Source: Salinivibrio sp. ES.052
GTDB lineage: Bacteria > Pseudomonadota > Gammaproteobacteria > Enterobacterales > Vibrionaceae
Assembly (NCBI RefSeq): GCF_900141775.1
Contig: NZ_FSRI01000001.1
Coordinates: 776,251 to 840,250, forward strand
Direction of reading: 5' to 3'
Length of the DNA stretch: 64,000 bases
Position numbers and translations under genes: made by a program. Below, piece by piece: positions 57,505 through 64,000 of the stretch (the first letter of the stretch is position 1; every line of letters begins with the position of its first letter). The notes under the pieces were generated by a model. It searched no databases, was not told the origin of the DNA, and worked only from the letters and a program-made list of their open reading frames with translations.

Positions 57505-60500
57505 GCCAGCGCGGAAAGTATCAATCACTCACCATGGTGAACTGGAACGGCTTTTTTGCGCGAACCTTTGATATTGATTCACTGGTCACCACCTTGTCGG
57601 GTGGCAATGGTGCCGGTAAATCCACCACCATGGCGGCATTTATTACCTCGCTGATCCCCGATCAGACCTTGCTACATTTCCGTAATACCACTGAAGCCGG
57701 TAGCTCAAGTGCCTCACGTGATAAAGGTTTGCACGGTAAATTGCAGCCGGGAGCCTGTTATGCCGCGTTAGACGTGGTTAACTCACGTCAGCAACGCGTG
57801 TTATTTGGTGTTCGTCTACAACAAGTGGCGGGGCGAGATAAGAAAGTCGATATCAAGCCGTTTATCCTACAAGGCTTGCCGTCTTCGGTGACACCGACCG
57901 ATGTATTAGTTGAAACATTAAACAACGGCCAAGCGCGGGTACGCCAGCTTAACGAGGTCAAAGAGGCGGCAAGCGCGTATGAAACTGCCCATTTTAAAGC
58001 GTTTAACTCGGTCACGGATTATCACGCGCAAATGTTTGAATTTGGCGTGCTACCGAAAAAACTGCGTACTCAACAAGATCGCGGCAAATTCTATCGCCTG
58101 ATTGAAGCGTCCTTGTATGGTGGTATTTCCAGTGCCATTACCAAGTCACTCCGCGAGTACTTGTTGCCACAAAACGGCGGGGTTAAAAAAGCCTTCCAAG
58201 ATATGGAAGTGGCGCTGAAAGAAAATCGCATGACGCTTGAGGCGATTAAGCTCACTCAGCGTGATCGGGACCTGTTTAAGCATCTGATCACCGAAGCGAC
58301 GCATTATGTGGCCTCCGATTACATGCGTCACGCCAATGAGCGTCGTAGCAAACTTGAGCAGGCACTGTCGCTGCGCGCGGAGCTTAACGCCGCACAGCAG
58401 ACGTTGCAGCAAAAGCAGCAGCATGCGGAAACGATGCGCGCAGAATTAACCGAGCTGGAAGCCGGGCAAGACCATCTCGAGCAAGATCATCAAGCGGCGG
58501 CCGATCATCTGCAGTTGGTGCAGTCGGCGATGCGTCAGCAAGAAAAAATTCAGCGCTATGAAGAAGATTTGCTCGAATTGTCTGAGCGACTCGAAGAGCA
58601 AATCATGGTGGTGGAAGAAGCTACGGAACAGCTCACCGACGCCGAATTGCGCGCGGCACAAAGTGAAGAAGAAGTGGATAGCCTGAAAACCCAGCTGGCT
58701 GATTACCAACAAGCGCTGAACACCCAGCAAACGCGTTCGTTGCAGTATCAACAAGCGGTTAATGCACTAGAAACTGCGCGGCGCCTCACGAAGGATGACT
58801 CCCTTACCGCCGAAGAAGCCACGACCTGTTTACACACATTAAAAACGAAAGAGTCGATGCAAACCGATTGTGTCCTTTCACTAAAACATAAACGTGATCT
58901 CGCTTCTGCCACGGCCAATCAATTTGAACAAGGCTTAAGCTTACTGCACCGTATTGACCCGTCGGTGAAGCGTGCAGAAGCAGGTTTAAAAGCGAAGTAC
59001 TGGGTTCAGCAAGCCCGGGAGCGTCGTTATCTTGCTGACAGCCTGAGCCAGCGTCAGTATGAACAACGTGAATTGACACAACGTGTTGAACAGCACCAAA
59101 AGGCCAGCCAACTGGTTGCAGACTATCGGGCCCTAACCGATGAGCACCTGACAGAGATTGACGCGGTCGAACAAGCCGTTGTCTTACAACAAGAAAGAAA
59201 AGAGGCCCTACAGCAGGACAAAGAGATTCAGGCTGAACGATTGCGAGAGCTGACTAGAACGGAGGAAGCTACAGAGGCGGAGATCCGAGGCCTTGAGGCC
59301 AAGGCACCAAGCTGGTTTGCTGCTAATGAAGCGTTAACCAAACTGGAAAGCCAAACCGAAAAAACCTTGGCGGACAGTCAAGCGGTGATGGCTGCTATGC
59401 ATGCCACGCATGAATCGGTGCGTCAGCAAACCCACCACCAAGAGCAGCTCGCCCGTCAAAAAGCCGAGATAGAGCACGCGATTGAACAGCTGGCGCAACC
59501 AGGCGGCAGTGATGATGCGCAATTACAAGGATTGGCAGAGACGCTCGGTGGTACGTTGCTTTCTGAAATTTATGACGATATCACCTTGGGCGATGCCCCG
59601 TACTTTAGCGCACTGTATGGACCAGCGCGTCATGCGATCGTGGTCCCTGATCTGAAAGGTGTGAAAGACAAACTGACTGATCTTGAGGCGTGCCCGGATG
59701 ACTTGTACATCATCGAGGGAGAGGCAGATGCCTTTGATGACAGTGTGTTTGATGCGCAAGAGCTATCTGGTGCGGTGTGTGTCCACCTCAATGATCGCCA
59801 GATGCGCTATTCGCGCTTTCCTGCCACGCCACTGTTTGGCCGGGCAGCCCGTGAACATCGCCTTGAACAGCTGCGTGAGCAACGCGATGCATTGGTGGAG
59901 GAGCATGCCAAAGCCTCGTTTGATGTGCAAAAGTGGCAGCGTTTGTCACACGCGTTTAGTCAGTTTATTGCTGAACACCTTACTACCGCGTTTGAGCCGG
60001 ATCCTGAACAGGCCATTAAAGCCTGCCGCGATAAACGTACCCAAACTCAGCGTGCCGTGACCGAAGCGAAACAGGCGCTAGCACAGCACGAGTCAGCGAT
60101 GTCCCGTTGCCAGCAGGCGATACAGCTTTTGGATAAGCTTCGCTACTGTGCCGACGCTCTTGTCGACACAGACCTGGATGCTCGATTACAAGCTGCCAAT
60201 GCGCACTTGGACGCGGCGAAACAGGCTCAGATATTTATCCAGCAGCATGGCGAGACCTTGGCTGCACTGGAAAGCAGCCTGGCGACATTAGAAAGCGATC
60301 CTGAGCAATTTGATAAGTTGGAACGGGCGTATCAAGATGCCGATGAAGCCTTACAAGCGATTAAGCAACAGCTGTTCGCCGTTGCCGATTTAGCGGAACG
60401 TCGTCCTCACTTTGCCTACCAAGATGCGGCAGAGATGCTTACACAAAGTAGTGAGCTTAATGAGCAACTAAAGGCGAAACTGAAACAGGCTGAGCAAGTT

Positions 60501-61952
60501 CGCCAGCGTGAGCGTGACGCGTTGAAACAAGTACAGGGGCAAAATAGCCAGTACCAGCAGCTGCTCGCGTCGCTAAAAAGTGCGCATCAGTCTAAGCAAG
60601 AGACGTTGAACGAGTTTAAGCGTGAGCTTAGTGAGTTAGGTGTGCAAGCGGATGAAGAAGCCTTGTTGCGCGCACAACACCGTCGTGATGCCTTGTATGA
60701 GCAAATGCATCAAGCCCGACAGCGGCATAGTGAGCTGTCACGGGGGATCACTTCGCTAGAGATGGAAATCAAATCGCTGACCAAAGATTTGCGTAAATCA
60801 CTTAAAGAGTACAAAGCACTCCGCCAGTTTGTGGTTAATGCCAAAGCAGGGTGGTGCACCGTATTGCGGATTGCGCGTGATAATGGGGTAGAAAAGCAGC
60901 TACACCGCCGTGAAATGGCGTATATGTCAGCGGATGAGCTGCGTTCTTTGTCGGATAAATCCTTAGGAGCGTTGCGCCTTGCCGTTGCTGACAATGAAAC
61001 CTTGCGCGATGCCCTGCGTGCCTCCGAAGACATCAGCCGACCAGAGCGAAAAGTCTTGTTCTATGTGGTGGTCTATCAACATCTGCGCGAGCGGATCCGC
61101 CATGACATTATTCGCACCGATGATCCGGTTGAAGCGATTGAGGAAATGGAAGTCGAGCTGGCGCGCCTTACTGAAGAGCTCACGCAGCGTGAACAACGTC
61201 TGGCGATCAGCTCCGAGTCGGTAGCGAACATTATTCGTAAGACGATTCAGCGTGAACAAAATCGGATCCGTATGCTCAACCAAGGGCTGCAAAGTGTCGG
61301 GTTTGGTCAGGTTAAAGGTGTGCGTCTCAATGTCTCGATTCGTGACACGCATGCGCAGTTACTGATGGGCTTGGCTGAACATGCTGACCAGCACCAAGAT
61401 TTATTCGGAAATCCAAACCTGACGTTCTCGGAAGCGATGGCGAAGCTATTCCAACGCCTCAATCCGCATATCGATATGGGGCAGCGTTCACCACAGACCT
61501 TGGGTGAAGAGTTGTTGGATTATCGCAACTTCCTGGAATTAGGCATTGAGGTTAACCGTGGCACGGACGGCTGGCTAAAAGCAGAGTCTGGCGCTTTGTC
61601 GACCGGTGAAGCTATTGGTACTGGCCAGGCGATTTTGCTGATGGTAATCCAAAGTTGGGAAGAAGAATCACGTCGACTCCGTGGCAAAGACGTCATCCCT
61701 TGTCGTTTATTGTTCCTGGACGAGGCGGCCCGTTTGGATGCTAAATCGATTTCGACCTTGTTTGAATTGTGTCATCGTCTGGATATGCAGCTACTGATCG
61801 CTGCGCCGGAAAATATCAGCCCAGAACAAGGGACGACGTATAAACTGGTGCGCAAGATCTTTAATGATCGCGAACACGTTCATGTGGTCGGTTTACGTGG
61901 TTTTGGTGACGAAAAGCGTCGTGAGTTAGCTAGCGAGCCGGTGATGGAATAA
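57501..61952 (+). CDS. mukB: Chromosome condensin ATPase MukB
   Basis: This 1483-residue SMC-like ATPase entraps and compacts DNA. The N-terminal head has the P-loop [20 protein letters not shown] (about 33-52); two long coiled coils (about 280-650 and 860-1110) flank a hinge near 660-790 ([19 protein letters not shown]); the C-terminal head has [11 protein letters not shown]-type signature and [14 protein letters not shown] Walker B. Length matches E. coli MukB (1486). MukB presence limits the source to the gammaproteobacterial orders with MatP/SeqA/Dam-type chromosome organisation. A hairpin follows the stop. Confidence 0.97.
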   Translation: MSQRGKYQSLTMVNWNGFFARTFDIDSLVTTLSGGNGAGKSTTMAAFITSLIPDQTLLHFRNTTEAGSSSASRDKGLHGKLQPGACYAALDVVNSRQQRVLFGVRLQQVAGRDKKVDIKPFILQGLPSSVTPTDVLVETLNNGQARVRQLNEVKEAASAYETAHFKAFNSVTDYHAQMFEFGVLPKKLRTQQDRGKFYRLIEASLYGGISSAITKSLREYLLPQNGGVKKAFQDMEVALKENRMTLEAIKLTQRDRDLFKHLITEATHYVASDYMRHANERRSKLEQALSLRAELNAAQQTLQQKQQHAETMRAELTELEAGQDHLEQDHQAAADHLQLVQSAMRQQEKIQRYEEDLLELSERLEEQIMVVEEATEQLTDAELRAAQSEEEVDSLKTQLADYQQALNTQQTRSLQYQQAVNALETARRLTKDDSLTAEEATTCLHTLKTKESMQTDCVLSLKHKRDLASATANQFEQGLSLLHRIDPSVKRAEAGLKAKYWVQQARERRYLADSLSQRQYEQRELTQRVEQHQKASQLVADYRALTDEHLTEIDAVEQAVVLQQERKEALQQDKEIQAERLRELTRTEEATEAEIRGLEAKAPSWFAANEALTKLESQTEKTLADSQAVMAAMHATHESVRQQTHHQEQLARQKAEIEHAIEQLAQPGGSDDAQLQGLAETLGGTLLSEIYDDITLGDAPYFSALYGPARHAIVVPDLKGVKDKLTDLEACPDDLYIIEGEADAFDDSVFDAQELSGAVCVHLNDRQMRYSRFPATPLFGRAAREHRLEQLREQRDALVEEHAKASFDVQKWQRLSHAFSQFIAEHLTTAFEPDPEQAIKACRDKRTQTQRAVTEAKQALAQHESAMSRCQQAIQLLDKLRYCADALVDTDLDARLQAANAHLDAAKQAQIFIQQHGETLAALESSLATLESDPEQFDKLERAYQDADEALQAIKQQLFAVADLAERRPHFAYQDAAEMLTQSSELNEQLKAKLKQAEQVRQRERDALKQVQGQNSQYQQLLASLKSAHQSKQETLNEFKRELSELGVQADEEALLRAQHRRDALYEQMHQARQRHSELSRGITSLEMEIKSLTKDLRKSLKEYKALRQFVVNAKAGWCTVLRIARDNGVEKQLHRREMAYMSADELRSLSDKSLGALRLAVADNETLRDALRASEDISRPERKVLFYVVVYQHLRERIRHDIIRTDDPVEAIEEMEVELARLTEELTQREQRLAISSESVANIIRKTIQREQNRIRMLNQGLQSVGFGQVKGVRLNVSIRDTHAQLLMGLAEHADQHQDLFGNPNLTFSEAMAKLFQRLNPHIDMGQRSPQTLGEELLDYRNFLELGIEVNRGTDGWLKAESGALSTGEAIGTGQAILLMVIQSWEEESRRLRGKDVIPCRLLFLDEAARLDAKSISTLFELCHRLDMQLLIAAPENISPEQGTTYKLVRKIFNDREHVHVVGLRGFGDEKRRELASEPVME

Positions 61953-61968
61953 TCGCGAAGCGAAAAGA

Positions 61969-61999
61969 AAGGGGTCACCTTTAGGCTGACCCCTTAGTG
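61969..61999. terminator. Hairpin terminator between mukB and the chemotaxis receptor gene
   Basis: AAGGGGTCA (61969-61977) pairs with TGACCCCTT (61987-61995) around a 9-nt loop. It probably serves both convergent genes, though the T tracts are weak. Confidence 0.7.
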
Positions 62000-62001
62000 T
62001 T

Positions 62002-64000
62002 TTAGTCGGTTTTAAAGTGACTGATCCGTTCTTCTAGCGTACTGGCGTGCTCACGCAAATGATTAACGGTTTTTTCTGTGTTACGTGTACGCTCTGAGAC
62101 ATTGTCAGCCGATTGCGCCATTGCGTTGACATTTTGACTGATCTCATCGGTCACTTGTGTTTGCTGATTGGCCGCGGTGGCGATTTGCATATTCATTTCG
62201 TTGATTTGCTCAATCATGGTTTTAATTTGACCCAGCTTGTCGTTGTTTTCGTGGCAGTGCTCGACGCTTTGTGTCACCGCGTCATTCGCTTGGGTCATCC
62301 CATCGGCAGCGTCGCGGGTTTCTTGTTGTAAGGCGTCGACCTTGGCGCGAATTTCTTCAGTGGACGACTGGGTTCGCGTGGCTAGGGAGCGCACTTCGTC
62401 GGCGACCACGGCAAACCCCCTTCCTTGTTCACCCGCTCGTGCTGCTTCAATGGCTGCATTGAGCGCCAACAAGTTGGTCTGTTCGGCAATTTCTTGGATC
62501 ACATCCAACACCGACCCAATCGACTCGCTCTCGTTAGAGAGTTTTTCCATTGAGCCAGTGGCTTTATCCATGTGATCTTTCAACGTTTGCATTTGTTGTA
62601 CTAAGGCTTCGCCTTTTTGACTGCCTTCATTGGCGGTTTGGGTAATCGTGTCGGACGCTTCGGAGGCGTTGCTGGCATGCTCTGATACTTCGCTGATGGA
62701 GGCGGCCATTTGCGTGGCGGCGGTTGCGACCTGATTCGAGCTCTTGGCCTGATCGTCTACCTGATCACGCACTACAACGACATCTTCACTGATATCGTTA
62801 GCCGATGACAACAGCGTTTTTGAGGCACCATGCGTTTTTTGAATCACTTCGCGGAAGCTTTCGAACATGCCATTAAGGCTGTCAGCGAGCGTCGAAAGCT
62901 CATCTTTACTGGTGTGGTGTAAAGCGATCGTCAAATCTTTGCTGTCTGCTACCTGTTGGATGTTGGTTGCCAGTTTCAAAATGGGCGCCCCGATGCTTTT
63001 ACCCAACCAATACGCCGCCAGCGCGGCAGCAGTGCCAAGCACCAGTGCTGTCAATGTAGTCACGATACCGATGTCGGTGCGCAACTTGGTCATGGCAGAG
63101 AAAACTTCGTTGGTATCTTGTTGACTGATCACTGCCCATGTCACCCCGTAGACGTTAATGGGCGAGTAGGAAACGAGCACCTCGGTATTACGATAGCTCG
63201 TTTGCGTGATAAACCCTTGCTCTCCACGTAGTGCTCTTTTCACCGCGGGGTTATTAAGGGGTTGATTACCCGCGGCAGAGTCTTGGTAATCAATACGGTG
63301 GATGGTGTCGGCATTGAGCCCTTGGCTTTCTAGCGCATTGAGGTAGGCCGCTTTATCGTCACTCAATAGGCGTGGCTGAGTACGTAGTCGGTTATCGGGG
63401 CCAACCAATAAGATTTCACCGCTTTTCCCCATTCCAGACTCTGCCCACTGGCCATTATTACTGATCAGTTCACTGATACGGTCGATGGGCATTTGAAATA
63501 CCAATGCCCCAATTTGTTGGTCGTTTTTATAAACCGGGCTGGCGATAAACGAGGCCGGACTGTCATATGACGGAAAGTAAGGCCGAAAATCCACGAAGCC
63601 AAGCTCTCCTTGTGGCGCATTTCTCACCGCTTTATAGGCATCAGCCAATCCGCTGGTTGAATATGGGCCGGTGAGCAGGTTGGTCGCGTAATCCAGCTCT
63701 TTATAGACGCTGTAAACAATGTTGCCCTGATTATCGACCAGGAAAATATCGTAATAGCCGAAGGTTTTTAAATAATGCTGAAAGTTGGGGTGAAATACAC
63801 TGTGGATCTCACTGTAGACGCTACTGTCGTTAGCTTTCGCTAAGGCGTCTTTGTTACCTAAAGGGTGGGGGTTGTCGCTGATATAGGCTTGCTGTAACCG
63901 TTTAGCCACAGCAGGTAACTGATTATACTTCTCCATCACGTCGGTCGACGAATCATTAATATCCTGATAGGTCGCACCAAACTGATCGCGGTAATAGCGT
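62002..64000 (-). CDS. Methyl-accepting chemotaxis protein (N-terminus outside window)
   Basis: The frame is open at base 64000, so the true start and the first membrane segment lie outside; 666 codons including the stop are visible. The periplasmic sensor has a dCache-like character ([58 protein letters not shown]), ending in a membrane helix near [24 protein letters not shown] follows ([18 protein letters not shown]), then the long signalling hairpin with tip [20 protein letters not shown] and [15 protein letters not shown]. No CheR pentapeptide is at the C-terminus (SHFKTD). The ligand cannot be predicted; the NPHPLG motif is common in vibrio receptors. Confidence 0.93.
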   Translation of the reverse strand, partial: RYYRDQFGATYQDINDSSTDVMEKYNQLPAVAKRLQQAYISDNPHPLGNKDALAKANDSSVYSEIHSVFHPNFQHYLKTFGYYDIFLVDNQGNIVYSVYKELDYATNLLTGPYSTSGLADAYKAVRNAPQGELGFVDFRPYFPSYDSPASFIASPVYKNDQQIGALVFQMPIDRISELISNNGQWAESGMGKSGEILLVGPDNRLRTQPRLLSDDKAAYLNALESQGLNADTIHRIDYQDSAAGNQPLNNPAVKRALRGEQGFITQTSYRNTEVLVSYSPINVYGVTWAVISQQDTNEVFSAMTKLRTDIGIVTTLTALVLGTAAALAAYWLGKSIGAPILKLATNIQQVADSKDLTIALHHTSKDELSTLADSLNGMFESFREVIQKTHGASKTLLSSANDISEDVVVVRDQVDDQAKSSNQVATAATQMAASISEVSEHASNASEASDTITQTANEGSQKGEALVQQMQTLKDHMDKATGSMEKLSNESESIGSVLDVIQEIAEQTNLLALNAAIEAARAGEQGRGFAVVADEVRSLATRTQSSTEEIRAKVDALQQETRDAADGMTQANDAVTQSVEHCHENNDKLGQIKTMIEQINEMNMQIATAANQQTQVTDEISQNVNAMAQSADNVSERTRNTEKTVNHLREHASTLEERISHFKTD

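Noticed and set aside
1-64000. CRISPR arrays, tRNA and rRNA genes
   Set aside because: No regularly spaced repeats of CRISPR type and no cloverleaf or rRNA-like segments were seen on either strand.

Overview
The window looks like a chromosome segment of a gammaproteobacterium of the Vibrionaceae type. The evidence is gene content and order. The run phoQ/phoP-ybjL, grxA/nfsA, hinT-ycfL-lpoB-thiK-ycfP-ndh, csiV-mfd-lolCDE and comEC-msbA-lpxK-ycaR-kdsB-elyC-cmoM-mukFEB follows the enteric/vibrio order, and csiV next to mfd is a Vibrio arrangement. Salinivibrio, Grimontia or a close relative would fit, but the genus is not settled by the sequence alone.

Layout. 1-3602 (all minus strand): partial phoQ, phoP and the transporter gene ybjL. 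3603-9920: an AT-rich accessory block placed between ybjL and grxA, which are near neighbours in Escherichia coli. It holds a coiled-coil membrane protein of unknown function, an integron-like gene cassette with two small genes and a recognisable attC site, a large PHP-domain/ABC-ATPase protein of the TrlF type, and a frameshifted small gene. No integrase gene is visible, so this resembles an orphan attC cassette cluster. 9922-15356: acetyltransferases, a LysE-type exporter, a TauE-type permease with a divergent AraC regulator, and a secreted hydrolase-like protein that seems to have lost its nucleophile serine.

15452-27091: grxA, nfsA, the acetate transporter satP, serine import and deamination (sdaC, sdaA), nudL, pabB, class I fumarase, and an orphan double ATPase of the peptide-ABC type. 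27092-34048: an allantoinase-like dihydroorotase, then hinT-ycfL-lpoB-thiK, a lipoprotein, ycfP and ndh. 34304-42251: rhlE, two uncharacterised genes, csiV, mfd and a PilZ-like gene. 42447-52388: the lipoprotein-sorting operon lolCDE, a DUF2062 gene, comEC, and the lipid A/LPS run msbA-lpxK-ycaR-kdsB. An intact IS3-family element with a 3-bp target duplication sits between kdsB and elyC (52431-53728). 53733-61952: elyC, cmoM and the chromosome condensin operon mukFEB. The window ends in a chemotaxis receptor whose N-terminus lies outside.

The core part is dominated by envelope functions: lipoprotein release (LolCDE), lipid A flipping and Kdo supply (MsbA, LpxK, KdsB), peptidoglycan synthesis control (LpoB, CsiV, ElyC) and Mg2+/cationic-peptide sensing (PhoPQ). 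Transcription units are often closed by clear, frequently bidirectional, Rho-independent hairpins. The most unusual part is the cassette region at 4131-9760.
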